A stretch of 64,000 bases of DNA from Phytohabitans rumicis (GTDB taxonomy: Bacteria > Actinomycetota > Actinomycetes > Mycobacteriales > Micromonosporaceae). Location: assembly GCF_011764445.1 (NCBI RefSeq), contig NZ_BLPG01000001.1, positions 8,795,316 to 8,859,315 of the forward strand. Reading direction: 5' to 3'. How positions within the stretch are numbered: the first letter of the stretch is position 1; every line of letters begins with the position of its first letter. This document shows, one piece after another, positions 9,264 to 18,182 of the stretch. The position numbers and the translations under genes are program-made. Below the pieces are notes generated by a model that had not been told where the DNA came from, made no database searches, and worked only from the letters and a program-made list of their open reading frames with translations.

Positions 9264-10127
9264 ATGCGGGCCAAGGGAAGGCGAGCGTTGGCGGCCGCCG
9301 CGGTCGCCGTGGCGCTGAGCGCCGCCGCCGTCGTGGTCGGGCCGGGCAGCGCCGGCTACGCCGTGTCCGGCCGGGTCAACGTGTACGGCGGAACGCCGAT
9401 GAACTCGGACCCGAAGGACGCCGTCGCGACGTGTCCGGGCGACACGAAGGTGCTGGGCGGTGCGGGCTACATCTCGAACGGGTTCGGCGACGTGGTGCTC
9501 GACCGGATCGTGCCGAACGCCGACCTGACCAGCGTGAGCGTGCGGGGGCTCGAACACGGCGGCGTCGCCGGCGCCTGGTCCGCCACGGCGGTGGCGATGT
9601 GCGGCGACCCCGTGCTCAACCTGCGACGCGTCAGCTACGAGCTGCCGCGCAGCTGGACGTCGCCGAAGAACGCCGTCGCGTACTGCCCCGGCAACCTGTC
9701 CGTGTACGGCCTCGGCGCGCAGATCGTCGACGGCCGGGGCGACGTGGTCCTCGACGACCTGGAGATCAGCGACGACCTCAGCTTCGTCAACGTCGGCGCG
9801 TACCAGGTCGGCGACCCCAACCACGCCTGGGGCCTTGTCGCGTACGCCATCTGCGGCAACCGGGCGACCACAATGGAGCGTGTTGTCGCCAGCCCGGCCA
9901 GCGGCTCCGACAACGCCTCGCCGAAATCGGTGCACTCGGCGTCCTGCCCGGCGGGCACCACGCAGACCGGCGTCGGCGGCGAGGTCAGCGGCGGCCGGGG
10001 CGCGGTCACGCTGGACGAGCTGACCGTGAGCGCGGTGGCCGGCGGCGTCGCCCAGGTGCGGGCGCACGACAACGGGACCGGCGCCGGGCCGTGGAACGTC
10101 CTGTCGTACTCGGTCTGCGCCGCGTAG
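9264..10127 (+). CDS. Secreted protein with three cysteine-pair repeats, family not recognised
   Basis: This 287-residue protein has a signal peptide (MRAKGRRALAAAAVAVALSA, cleavage near SAGYA). The rest is three tandem repeats of about 75-80 residues, starting near residues 47, 128 and 212. Each has the pattern SPK/DPK-A-V-CP-G, then G-G-I-GG-GDVVLD, an acidic middle, and ends in AW-V-AYA-CG. Each repeat has exactly two Cys, so one disulfide per repeat is likely. I do not recognise the family. An extracellular all-beta protein is my inference. It is followed within 5 bases by a family A palindromic element. Confidence 0.82.
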   Translation: MRAKGRRALAAAAVAVALSAAAVVVGPGSAGYAVSGRVNVYGGTPMNSDPKDAVATCPGDTKVLGGAGYISNGFGDVVLDRIVPNADLTSVSVRGLEHGGVAGAWSATAVAMCGDPVLNLRRVSYELPRSWTSPKNAVAYCPGNLSVYGLGAQIVDGRGDVVLDDLEISDDLSFVNVGAYQVGDPNHAWGLVAYAICGNRATTMERVVASPASGSDNASPKSVHSASCPAGTTQTGVGGEVSGGRGAVTLDELTVSAVAGGVAQVRAHDNGTGAGPWNVLSYSVCAA

Positions 10128-10131
10128 CCCT

Positions 10132-10297
10132 GGGGCCTGTATCAAAGTGGGGGCCGGAGCGAGGCGAGGCCCAGGCGGCGATCCGGCAAGGCGGGCGGAA
10201 GGTCGCATACCGGTGTTGTATGCGGCCTTTCGACCGGCGCCGCCGGTCGTCGTCTGGGTCCGCCGCAGCCCGGTCATCCACGTTGATACAGGCCCCA
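10132..10297. repeat. Palindromic element family A, copy 1 (166 bp)
   Basis: The ends are 19-bp inverted repeats, GGGGCCTGTATCAAAGTGG at 10132-10150 and its near-complement at 10279-10297 (one mismatch). Inside is the smaller hairpin GCATAC-CGGTGTT-GTATGC. A second copy at 23433-23595 is the same element in the opposite orientation and is very similar over its whole length. Both copies begin 0-4 bases after a TAG stop codon, in the same orientation relative to that gene. The end repeats differ between copies but stay complementary within each copy. Confidence 0.92.
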
Positions 10298-11319
10298 GGC
10301 AGCGGTCTGGCGGTCGAGGACGAACTGCTGCACGTCCAGGTGGCCGGTGGCGAACCGGTGCGGGAGGCGCGCAGCCGTTCGTGCGGCACGGTGATCGCCT
10401 GCAGCCCGACCCGGCCGCCGGGCGCGAGGAGCCGGTCCAGGGTCGCGAAGTAGGTGGGCCAGTAGCGTTCCCCGACGGCCTCGATCATCTCGACGCTGAG
10501 GACGGCGTCGAACGGCTCCGCCTCGACGTGCCGGTAGTCGCGCAGGTCGACGGTCACCCGGTCGGCGACGCCGGCCGCGGCGGCCCGGCGTACCGCCAGG
10601 TCGCGCTGCGCGGCGGAGATGGTGACGGTGTGCACCAGGGCGCCGCGCCGGGCGGCGCGGATGGCCAGCTCGCCCCAGCCGGTGCCGACTTCGAGTACGC
10701 GGGTGCCGGCGCCGACCTCGGTCCGGTCCAGCAGGCGGTCGATCTTCCGGCGCTGGGCGTCGCCGAGATCGGCCGCCGTCGCCCCGCGCGGGTCCGGGTC
10801 GAACAGCGCAGACGAGTACGTCATCGTCTCGTCGAGGAAGAGGGCGAAGAGGTCGTTGGACAGGTCATAGTGATGCTGGATGTTGCGCCGCGCACCGTCC
10901 ACTGTGTCCTCCTCGGCAGGCGGGATGCGCGCGCCGTACAAGGGACGCAGCGCGGCGACGTGCCGTAGCCGGCCGAGCTGGCGCAGCGGGCCGAGGCGGC
11001 CGTCGAGCAGCCCGCCGGCGAACGCGGTCAGCAGCCCGGCCAGGTCGTCGGTGTCCCAGTCGCCGGCCTGGTACGCCTCGCCGAAGCCGATCAGCCCGCG
11101 GGCGCCCAGCCGCCGGTGGAACGCCTCGGGGCGGTGCAGCCGCAGCACGGGCACCCCGGGACGGTCCGGACCCTGCGTGCCGCCGCCGTCGGTGACAACC
11201 CGCAGCGGAAGGCGGCGGGCCACCCACCGCACCAGCCCGGCGACGGCGGCCGCCCGCAGCGGCGCCCGGGGGACGGTAGCCACGTCCGGCCAGCGCTCGC
11301 GGTCGGGGCTCGTACGCAT
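10275..11319 (-). pseudogene. Cyclopropane-fatty-acyl-phospholipid synthase, internal deletion
   Basis: The first 317 or so residues are a canonical CFA synthase: NIQHHYDLSNDLFALFLDE, the S-adenosylmethionine site VLEVGTGWGELA and SVEMIEAVGERYWP. After ITVPHERLRASR, near 10370, the expected next hundred residues (normally starting around IxKYIFPGG) are missing. The very end of the family, FATGHLDVQQFVLDR, then appears in a shifted frame and stops at 10275, inside the family A element. This is an internal deletion, not a simple one-base slip. The enzyme would methylenate unsaturated membrane lipids; this copy is probably inactive. The start is at 11319; the uncorrected frame runs on to 10006. 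Confidence 0.82.
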
Positions 11320-11363
11320 GCCCCAATGGTCCCCCAGCCGGCCGCCCGAGCGCGCAGGGCAGG

Positions 11364-11941
11364 ATGGCGGTCATGAGCCGCATCGACCCGAGCCGGCGTC
11401 CGCCCGGCCGCCGCTGGTACGCGGTGGCCGGTGGGGCGGCACTGCTCGGCGTCGCCGCATCGGGCGCCCTGCTCGTCACCGGGATCCTGTCCTGGATCGA
11501 GGACTTCCCGGCGCTGGGCGACCGCTTCCGCGGCGGCGAGTCGGTGCGGGTGGACCTGCGAGCTGGGCAGCCGGCGGTGCTGTACGTCAGTCCGGACACC
11601 GCCTCGTACGACTGGCGGTGCACCGGGACGATGGCCGGTGCGCCGGTCGCCGTCACCGAGGCGCCCTACACGTTCACCTTCTTCAGCGGGGGTCGGACCT
11701 GGGCGGCGCGGTACGAGCTGCGGGCCGACCGCGACGGCAGCGTGGACCTCACCTGTGCCCCGGCGGCGCAGACCCGCAGCGCCCTGCTCGCGGTGGGGAG
11801 GAGCCCGACAACGGGCGGCTGCTGCGCAAGCTGGCGACCACGGTGGCGGCGAGCGGGGCTGCCGCCGTGCTTGGCCTCGCCGTGGGCGGCGTGCTCACCG
11901 TGGTCGTGTGGCGCAGGCGGCGGGCTTACCGGCCCGGCTGA
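11364..11941 (+). CDS. Membrane protein with two TM helices, one-base frameshift
   Basis: The product is about 192 residues when repaired. An N-terminal helix (WYAVAGGAALLGVAASGALLV) is followed by an extracytoplasmic beta-rich domain with two Cys (YDWRCTG and VDLTCAP), then a second helix (AAAVLGLAVGGVLTVVVW) and a basic tail RRRRAYRPG. The frame breaks at the GGGG run at 11795-11798; one extra G joins SALLAVG to EEPDNGRLLRK and the stop at 11941. A start nine bases later (11373) is also possible. It is divergent from the CFA synthase gene. The function is unknown. Confidence 0.75.
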
Positions 11942-11942
11942 C

Positions 11943-12449
11943 CTACGCGCCGACGGTCCCGTCGACTCCCTCGCGCAGGAAGTCGGCGTGCCCGTTGTGC
12001 CGCGCGTACTCGTGAATCAGGTGCAGCATCACGAAGCGTAGCGACACGTCCTCGCCCCACCGGGCCTGATACCCGGTCACGTCCAGCGACTGCGCAGACC
12101 GTTCGATCCGGCGGGACCGCTCGACCTCCGCCTGCCAGGCGTCGAACGCCTCCGACCGGGTGGCCGTGCCCGCCTCGTACGCCATCTGGAAGTCGCCCTC
12201 GGCCGACCACACCAGCGGCACGTCCTCCCCGTCGATGACCCGCCGGAACCAGGTGCGCTCCACCTCGGCCATGTGCCGCACCAGGCCGAGCAGGGACAGC
12301 GTCGACGGCGGCATCGACCGGCGGCGCAGCTGCTCGTCGGACAGCCCGTCGCACTTCCAGGCGAGTGTCGCGCGGTGGTAGTCCAGGAAGGCGCGCAGCA
12401 TCTCGCGCTCCCCACCAACGCGCGGCGGATCAGGTCGTTCGTCAGCCAT
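11943..12449 (-). CDS. DinB-like (DUF664) protein
   Basis: This 168-residue four-helix protein belongs to the DinB/mycothiol-transferase-like superfamily. The conserved His positions are in VRHMAEVERTWF and in HLIHEYARHNGHADFLRE near the C-terminus, which supply the three metal-binding His of the family. Members of the DUF664 branch are thought to transfer low-molecular-weight thiols such as mycothiol; activity here is inferred only. The start at 12449 gives MADERPDPP, and a longer reading would run into the hairpin region. It converges with the membrane-protein gene, one base apart. Confidence 0.87.
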   Translation of the reverse strand: MADERPDPPRVGGEREMLRAFLDYHRATLAWKCDGLSDEQLRRRSMPPSTLSLLGLVRHMAEVERTWFRRVIDGEDVPLVWSAEGDFQMAYEAGTATRSEAFDAWQAEVERSRRIERSAQSLDVTGYQARWGEDVSLRFVMLHLIHEYARHNGHADFLREGVDGTVGA

Positions 12450-12494
12450 CCTGAGATCATGACGCCCTCGGGCCCCCGCTGCTGCGGCGGCTAC

Positions 12495-12560
12495 GGCGGC
12501 GATCATGGGTCTAGCGGCAGGAAGGGCCCTTCCTCCGCGGCTAAGCCCATGATCACCGCC
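12495..12560. repeat. Long imperfect hairpin, GATCATGGG type
   Basis: GGCGGCGATCATGGG (12495-12509) pairs with 12546-12560 with one mismatch. The centre is the perfect palindrome GGAAGGGCCCTTCC. The whole 12450-12792 gap has no gene: besides this hairpin it holds a GC-rich stretch sharing CTTGGTGGGGCAGGGCGG with the islet near 47.1 kb, a family C palindrome, and short GC tandem repeats. Confidence 0.82.
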
Positions 12561-12649
12561 AGCACCGGGCAGCTCGGCGGGGCCGGTCGCTTGCCGGCAG
12601 TGGACTTGGTGGGGCAGGGCGGGATCTTGCGCCCGGTTATGTCCCCACC

Positions 12650-12749
12650 GATCAAGGAGAACCCCGTCGATCAAGGGCAAACGGTCGTGGATTGGAGATC
12701 AAAGCACGACCATATGCCCTTGATCGACGCGTAAGCCCTTGATCGACGC
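12650..12749. repeat. Family C nested palindrome, copy 1
   Basis: Four GATCAAGG half-sites are arranged as two inverted pairs around a core: GTCGATCAAGGGC before, GCCCTTGATCGAC after, and CGGTCGTG/CACGACC pairing inside. It lies downstream of the siderophore-binding-protein stop at 12793. Between them are three units of a 12-bp GGGGCGCGGGGA-like repeat (about 12756-12792). Confidence 0.9.
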
Positions 12750-12792
12750 GCGAGAGGGGCGCGGGGAGGGGCGCGGGGAGGGGCGCGCGGGG

Positions 12793-13818
12793 TTAGGCGG
12801 GGGTGACGGGGGTGGCGGGGTTGCCGTCTGCGGCGGCGGCTAGTTGGGGGACGAGGCGTTCCAGGACGTACGGGAGGCTGAGCGCCGACACGAACGAGAT
12901 GGCGTTGCCGTAGTCGCCGGTCTCGTCGATGTAGACCTCGCGGCCCTGCTTGACCACGTTGAGTCCGTTGTAGACGGAGTCGCCGTGCAGCTTCTTGGCG
13001 TCGTCGGCGACGTTCGGGACGATCCACACCAGGGCGTCGCGGTCGAGCAGGTCGGTGCGTTCCCGGCTGATGTTGGCGCCGACCTTGTCGCCGAGCACCT
13101 TGTCCAGGTCGGCCGGGAGGGAGAAGCCGAGCGAGGTGAGCATGCGCGAGCGGGGGTCCTCGCTGCCGTACACGAAGATGCCGTCGTACGGCGTGGCCAT
13201 GAGCGCGGTCTTGCCGGCGAACGCCGGGTTGGCCTGCTTGGCCGCCGTGAACGCGGCCTCGGCGTCCTGGACGAGCTGCTTGGCCTGCTCGGGCTTGCCG
13301 ACCGCCTGGCCGACCTTCTCGGTGAGCTCCTGCCACGGGATGCCGTAGTCGCCGTACGCGGCGGGCTGGGCCACGGTCGGGGCGATCTGGGAGAGCGTGC
13401 CGTACGCCTCCTTGGTCAGTCCGGAGTAGAGGCCCAGGATGAGGTCGGGCTTGAGCGCGGCGATCTTCTCGAACTGTGGCCCGTCGCCGGCGTCCTTGAG
13501 CACCTCGGGCGGGGCGGCACCGCCCAGCTTGGGCTGCGCCCAGGGGCCGATCGCGCCGGGGTAGCCGCCGAGCCATTCGGTGGTCGCGACCGGCACCACG
13601 CCGAGGGCGACCAGCGGGTCCTGCTCGGTGAGACCGACGGTGACGATCCGCTTCGGCTCGGCCGTGATGGTGGTGCTGCCGTACTTGTGCGCGATCGTGA
13701 CGGGGAAGGCGCCGCCGCCGGAGGACGCCGCCGCCGGCTCATCCCCCGAGGAAGAGGAGCCGCAGGCGAGGGTGGTAGTCAGGACGAGGACCAAGGGGGT
13801 GACGCGGAGAAAACGCAT
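12793..13818 (-). CDS. Ferric-siderophore substrate-binding lipoprotein
   Basis: This 341-residue FecB/FhuD-type periplasmic-binding homologue has a lipoprotein signal with lipobox TLAC (Cys19). The mature part carries the helical-backbone features ITAEPKRIVTVGLTEQDPLVALGV, KPDLILGLYSGLT and the late LDRDALVWIVPNV. It would capture a ferric siderophore outside the membrane and deliver it to the two permeases encoded just upstream in the operon. It is the last gene of the leftward operon 16710-12793 and lies 11 bp after the preceding permease. The substrate cannot be read from sequence. Confidence 0.93.
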   Translation of the reverse strand: MRFLRVTPLVLVLTTTLACGSSSSGDEPAAASSGGGAFPVTIAHKYGSTTITAEPKRIVTVGLTEQDPLVALGVVPVATTEWLGGYPGAIGPWAQPKLGGAAPPEVLKDAGDGPQFEKIAALKPDLILGLYSGLTKEAYGTLSQIAPTVAQPAAYGDYGIPWQELTEKVGQAVGKPEQAKQLVQDAEAAFTAAKQANPAFAGKTALMATPYDGIFVYGSEDPRSRMLTSLGFSLPADLDKVLGDKVGANISRERTDLLDRDALVWIVPNVADDAKKLHGDSVYNGLNVVKQGREVYIDETGDYGNAISFVSALSLPYVLERLVPQLAAAADGNPATPVTPA

Positions 13819-13829
13819 GGAGTGCTCCT

Positions 13830-14858
13830 TTATCCGTGGTTGCTCCGGTACTCGCGCACGATCAGCCAGCCGAGGTAGATCCCGCCGAGGCAGACCGTCA
13901 CCACGCCGACCGGCAGCGGCGTGGACGTGAACAGACGTTGGGCCAGCAGGTCGCCGGCCAGCAGCAGGAGCGCCCCGGTCGCGGCGGCCGGCAGCACGCC
14001 GGCGCCGGCGGTGCCGACCAGCCGGCGCGCGATCTGTGGCGCGGCCAGCCCCACGAACGCGATCGGGCCGGCGGCGGCCACCGCCACCGCGGTCAGCCCG
14101 GTGGCGAGGAGGATCAGCCACAGGCGGCTGGCCTCGACCCGGATGCCGAGCGCCTTGGCCGCGTCGTCGCCCATCTCCAGCATCCGCATCCGCCGGCCCA
14201 GGGCGGCCAGCGCGGGCAGCAGCACCAGCACGGCCACCGCGAGCGGGCGGACCTGGTCCCAGGTGCGGCCGTTCAGGCTGCCGGTCAGCCAGACATACGC
14301 CTGCTGCGCCTCCTCGATGTTGGCCCGCAGCAGCAGGTACGAGTTGATCGAGGTGAGCACCGACCCGATGCCGATGCCCACCAGGACCAGCCGGAAGCCC
14401 TGCACCCCCTTCCGGTACGCCAGCAGGTAGACCAGCGCGACCGTGGCCAGGCAGCCGACGAGCGCGCCGAGGGCCACCTCGACCTGCGTGCCGTGCCACA
14501 CCACGATCACGAGTACCGCCCCGGTGGCGGCGCCGGTCGTGAACCCGATGATGTCCGGGCTGCCGAGCGGGTTGCGGGACAGGCTCTGGAACGCGGCACC
14601 GCTGGCGCCCAGCGCGACGCCCACGAGGGCCGCCGCGACGGCCCGCGGCAGCCGCAGGGTCACCACGATGAAGTGGTCGGCGGCCGTCCCGTACCCGAAG
14701 ATGGTCTTGATCACGTGGGTGGGCGCGATGGGCAGGTCGCCGGTGCCGACCTCGAGCACCAGTATCACCGCGGCGGCGGCCAGCAGGACGGTGGTGACCG
14801 CGACCGAGCGCGGGTGGTAGCGCAGCCGCACGGCGCCGCCCAGGCGCAGCGTGTTCAC
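13830..14858 (-). CDS. Iron-siderophore ABC transporter permease (FecCD family, second)
   Basis: This 342-residue integral membrane protein has the usual ten or so helices of the FecCD/BtuC family. Signatures are LRLPRAVAAALVGVALGASGAAFQ, SRNPLGSPDIIGF, GDDAAKALGI and GPIAFVGLAAPQIARRL. It forms the channel with the permease encoded upstream. The GTG start at 14858 overlaps the stop of that gene in a GTGA arrangement, which fixes the start and shows translational coupling. Confidence 0.93.
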   Translation of the reverse strand: MNTLRLGGAVRLRYHPRSVAVTTVLLAAAAVILVLEVGTGDLPIAPTHVIKTIFGYGTAADHFIVVTLRLPRAVAAALVGVALGASGAAFQSLSRNPLGSPDIIGFTTGAATGAVLVIVVWHGTQVEVALGALVGCLATVALVYLLAYRKGVQGFRLVLVGIGIGSVLTSINSYLLLRANIEEAQQAYVWLTGSLNGRTWDQVRPLAVAVLVLLPALAALGRRMRMLEMGDDAAKALGIRVEASRLWLILLATGLTAVAVAAAGPIAFVGLAAPQIARRLVGTAGAGVLPAAATGALLLLAGDLLAQRLFTSTPLPVGVVTVCLGGIYLGWLIVREYRSNHG

Positions 14859-15886
14859 GACTGCGCCAGCCGGCGGCGGCGCACCAGCGCGACGAAGACC
14901 GGGGCGCCGATCACCGTGGTCACCAGCCCCACCTGTAGCTCGCCCGGCGGCGCCACGACCCGGCCGACCACGTCGGAGCCCAGCAGCAGGGTCGCGGACA
15001 GCACCATCGAGTACGGCAGCAGCCAGCGGTGGTCCGGCCCGGTGATCGCGCGGGCGATGTGCGGCACGGTGAGGCCCAGGAAGCTGACCGGCCCGATCGC
15101 CGCGGTGGCCGCACCGCACAGCAGGGTCACCGCCACGACGCCGATGACCCGGGTACGGACGATGTGCGCGCCCAGGGCGCGGGCCAGGTCCTCGCCGAAC
15201 GCGATCGCGTTGAGCGGGCCCGCCAGCGCCAGCGCCGCCACGATGCCGACCAGCAGGAACGGCAGCACCTGGCGGACCGTCCCCGCGTCCCGGCCGGCCA
15301 GGGACCCCACGCTCCAGGCCCGGAAGCCGTTGAACGCGGTCTGGTTGAACAGCACCACCGCCGACGTGAAGCCGGTCAGGACGGCCCCGATGGCGGTGCC
15401 GGCCAAGGCCAGCCGCACGGGCGTGGCCGCGCTGCGCCCCACCGACCCGAGCGTGTACGCCAGCACGGTGGCGATCAGCGCACCGGCCAGCGCGAACCAG
15501 ACGTACCCGGTCAGCGTGCTCACGCCGAAGAACGCGATCGCGCAGACCACCGCGAGCGCCGAGCCCGCGTTGACGCCCAGGATGCCGGGGTCGGCGAGCG
15601 GGTTGCGGGTCAGCGCCTGCATGAGCGCGCCGGCCAGGCCCAGCGCGGCGCCGACGGCCAGCCCGAGCACGGTGCGCGGCACCCGCAGGTCGCGGACCAC
15701 CAGCTGGTCCGGCGACCCGTCAAAGTGGACGATCGCGTCCCACACCGTGCCGAGCGGGATCGACCGGGTGCCGACCGAGACGCTCAGGAAGAGCACCAGC
15801 GCCAGCACAGCCAGGCCCGCGACCAGGCCCACGGCCCGCCGGGACAGCGCGGGCCGCACCACCGGGCCGGCCGCTTCGGTCAGCAC
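14855..15886 (-). CDS. Iron-siderophore ABC transporter permease (FecCD family, first)
   Basis: This 343-residue permease carries VRDLRVPRTVLGLAVGAALG, LTRNPLADPGILGVNAG, FGEDLARALG and IGPVSFLGLTVPHIAR, the standard FecCD set. The GTG start at 15886 overlaps the 3' end of the ATPase gene by 7 bp. Together the two permeases and the ATPase make a complete importer with the lipoprotein at 12793. Confidence 0.93.
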   Translation of the reverse strand: MLTEAAGPVVRPALSRRAVGLVAGLAVLALVLFLSVSVGTRSIPLGTVWDAIVHFDGSPDQLVVRDLRVPRTVLGLAVGAALGLAGALMQALTRNPLADPGILGVNAGSALAVVCAIAFFGVSTLTGYVWFALAGALIATVLAYTLGSVGRSAATPVRLALAGTAIGAVLTGFTSAVVLFNQTAFNGFRAWSVGSLAGRDAGTVRQVLPFLLVGIVAALALAGPLNAIAFGEDLARALGAHIVRTRVIGVVAVTLLCGAATAAIGPVSFLGLTVPHIARAITGPDHRWLLPYSMVLSATLLLGSDVVGRVVAPPGELQVGLVTTVIGAPVFVALVRRRRLAQS

Positions 15887-16710
15887 GGTGCGACCGCCGC
15901 CCGCTCGGCGCGCGGGGCCTGCTGCGCCGCGGGTACGACCAGAGGAGTGCCCGTCTCGGGGTCGTCGATGACCCGGCAGCGCACGTCGAAGACGCTCTCC
16001 ACGAGCGCCGCGGTGACCACCTCGGCGGGTGGGCCGGTCGCCACGATCTTCCCGTGCTTGAGCGCGATCAGGTGGGTGGCGTAGCGGGCCGCCTGGTTGA
16101 GGTCGTGCAGCACGGCGACCAGGGTGCGGCCGTGCTCGGCGTGCAGCCGGGCGCACAGCTCCAGCACCTCGATCTGGTGGGCGATGTCGAGGAACGTGGT
16201 CGGCTCGTCCAGCAGCAGCACGGGCGTCTCCTGGGCCAGCGCCATGGCCAGCCACACCCGCTGGCGCTGCCCGCCGGACAGCTCGTCGACGTACCGGCTT
16301 GCCAGGTCGGCGACCCCGGTGCAGTCCATCGCCCAGCCGACGACCCGTTCGTCGGCGTCCGACCACTGGCGGAAGAGGCGCTGGTGCGGGTAGCGGCCGC
16401 GGGCGACGAGGTCGGCCACGGTGATGCCGTCCGGCGCCACCGCGGTCTGCGGCAGCAGCCCGAGGCGGCGCGCGACCTCCTTGGTCGAGTACGACGAGAT
16501 GCGCGCGCCGTCGAGGAAGACCGCGCCGGCGGTCGGCTTGAGAACGCGGGCCAGCGCACGCAGCAGCGTCGACTTGCCGCACGCGTTCGGTCCGACGATG
16601 ACGGTGAGTGAATTGTCCGGGATCGCCACAGAAAGGCCGTCGACGACCCGCCGTTCGTCGTAGCAGAGCGCCAAGTCGGTGGCGTACAGGGGGGTCGCTT
16701 CGCCTGCCAT
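15880..16710 (-). CDS. Iron-siderophore ABC transporter ATP-binding protein (FecE/FepC type)
   Basis: This 276-residue ATPase has Walker A GPNACGKST, Q-loop LLPQ, signature LSGGQRQRVWLAMALAQ, Walker B LLLDEPTTFLDI and switch His VLHDLNQA. The C-terminal tail (VVPAAQQAPRAERAAVAPC) exceeds the usual family end a little. It is the first gene of the operon. Its 60-bp upstream region lies before the 3' end of the ChrB-like gene and is unusually AT-rich for this genome (around 16725-16765), suggesting a promoter. I see no clear iron-box (DtxR/IdeR) sequence there. Confidence 0.93.
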   Translation of the reverse strand: MAGEATPLYATDLALCYDERRVVDGLSVAIPDNSLTVIVGPNACGKSTLLRALARVLKPTAGAVFLDGARISSYSTKEVARRLGLLPQTAVAPDGITVADLVARGRYPHQRLFRQWSDADERVVGWAMDCTGVADLASRYVDELSGGQRQRVWLAMALAQETPVLLLDEPTTFLDIAHQIEVLELCARLHAEHGRTLVAVLHDLNQAARYATHLIALKHGKIVATGPPAEVVTAALVESVFDVRCRVIDDPETGTPLVVPAAQQAPRAERAAVAPC

Positions 16711-16770
16711 GAAGCGAATGAAACAGCCGTTACATACGAACAGTCAATACCACGAGTTGAAGTTTCTGTT

Positions 16771-17319
16771 TCACGGGCGGTCACCGACCCGTTCGTACAC
16801 GTCCGCCTCGAACTCCTCCAGGAGCCGCTCGCACTCGGCGATCTTCGCGACGGCGTCGGCCCGTCCGGGCGCCTCGAACCAGTCCCGCTCCTCGACCCGC
16901 TGCATCCAGCGGCGCAGCTTTTCCAGGTCCTGGCGGATCTCCTCGGTCTCCTCGAACGTGTAGTTCTCCCGGAACCGCTCGAACTCGATCTCCTTGAAGA
17001 ACTTGGTCTCGCACTCCTCGACGATCTCGGCGTACTCCTTGGCGGAGTTGGCCCGGAACCCGTCCAGGATGAACGCCTGCTCGTGCTCCTCGACGCCGTC
17101 CAGGACGAAGAACAGGCTCGATCCGTCCATCTCGTTGATCTTGGCGCGGACCTTCTCCAGGGCGGCGCGCACCGGCTCCCGGTCGGGCAGCACGCAGACG
17201 GCCTGTTGCAGGTAGAGCGCGCCGAGGCGCTTCAGCTCCCGCCACACCGCCACCCGGGCGCGGGAGGACTGGGTGGGCACCCGGTAGACGAGCAGCAGCC
17301 AAGACATGTCCCGTGACAT
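16771..17319 (-). CDS. ChrB N-terminal-domain protein
   Basis: This 182-residue protein matches the ChrB family seen in chromate-resistance operons: WLLLVYRVPTQSSRARVAVWRELKRLGALYLQQAV at the N-terminus, then a Lys/Glu-rich helical C-terminal half. ChrB proteins are linked to chromate sensing, but actinobacterial stand-alone copies without chrA are common and their role is unclear. No chromate transporter is seen here. The start may be 17319 or the internal ATG at 17307; neither has a strong Shine-Dalgarno. It is divergent from the membrane-protein operon at 17409. Confidence 0.83.
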   Translation of the reverse strand: MSRDMSWLLLVYRVPTQSSRARVAVWRELKRLGALYLQQAVCVLPDREPVRAALEKVRAKINEMDGSSLFFVLDGVEEHEQAFILDGFRANSAKEYAEIVEECETKFFKEIEFERFRENYTFEETEEIRQDLEKLRRWMQRVEERDWFEAPGRADAVAKIAECERLLEEFEADVYERVGDRP

Positions 17320-17408
17320 GAAGAGAGCCTAGCCATCGTTGACAATCCGAGCACACTGTAACTACCGTCGCGTCGTAACAGCTGATACATCTGATCAAGG
17401 GTGGGTGC

Positions 17409-18182
17409 ATGGACGCCACGACCTGGGGACTTCTGACCGCCACGTTCGCCGCCTCGTTCGTCGAGTTCGTCGAGGCGCTGACCATCGTGCTGGCCATGGG
17501 CTTCACCCGCGGCTGGCGTTCGGCCCTGGCCGGCACCGCCGCCGCGCTGGTCGCGCTGGTCGTCTTCACCGCCGCCGTCGGCTACGCGCTGTCCAGTTGG
17601 CTGCCCGAGGCGGCACTCCAACTGGTGGTCGGCACGCTGCTGCTGATCTTCGGGCTGCAGTGGCTGCGCAAGGCCACGCTGCGCTCCAGCGGGCTCAAGG
17701 CGCTGCACGACGAGACCAAGGAGTACGCGTCGCAGACCGCGGCGGCCCGCGAGGCGGGGGAGAAGCGCCGGTACGGGATCGACACCTTCGGCTTCGTCGT
17801 CTCCTTCAAGGGCGTCTTCCTGGAGGGCGTCGAGGTGGTCTTCGTCGTCATCACGTTCGGCCTGAACGCCGGCAACATGGGCGGCGCGATCGCCGGCGCG
17901 GCCGCGGCGGGCGTCATCGTGCTCGGGCTCGGCGCGGCGCTGCACCGCCCCCTCGCGGCGATCCCGGAGAACCTGCTCAAGTACGGGGTCGGCGTGCTGC
18001 TGGCCGCGTTCGGCAGCTACTGGATGTTCGAGGGCATCGGGTTCTTCCGGGACGGCCGGGAAAGCCTGCACTGGCCCGGCGGTGACTGGGCGATCCTCGT
18101 CCTGCTCGCCGGCTGGCTGGCCCTGTCCCGCCTGCTGGTCGCCGGCCTGCCCCGGCTCAAGTCCACTGTGGAGGTACCGTGA
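17409..18182 (+). CDS. Multi-pass membrane protein, COG4280-like
   Basis: This 257-residue protein has about seven hydrophobic segments in two related halves. Each half has a conserved acidic motif in a helix: FVEFVEALTIVLAMGF near the start, and SFKGVFLEGVEVVFVVITFG in the middle. Glu-rich paired repeats resemble cation/H+ exchangers of the GDT1/TMEM165 kind, and I place it with the uncharacterised COG4280 membrane proteins with moderate confidence. It begins the operon that leads to the VIT1-type transporter, so a metal-transport role is an inference from context. Its TGA stop is the first three bases of a family B element. Confidence 0.72.
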   Translation: MDATTWGLLTATFAASFVEFVEALTIVLAMGFTRGWRSALAGTAAALVALVVFTAAVGYALSSWLPEAALQLVVGTLLLIFGLQWLRKATLRSSGLKALHDETKEYASQTAAAREAGEKRRYGIDTFGFVVSFKGVFLEGVEVVFVVITFGLNAGNMGGAIAGAAAAGVIVLGLGAALHRPLAAIPENLLKYGVGVLLAAFGSYWMFEGIGFFRDGRESLHWPGGDWAILVLLAGWLALSRLLVAGLPRLKSTVEVP

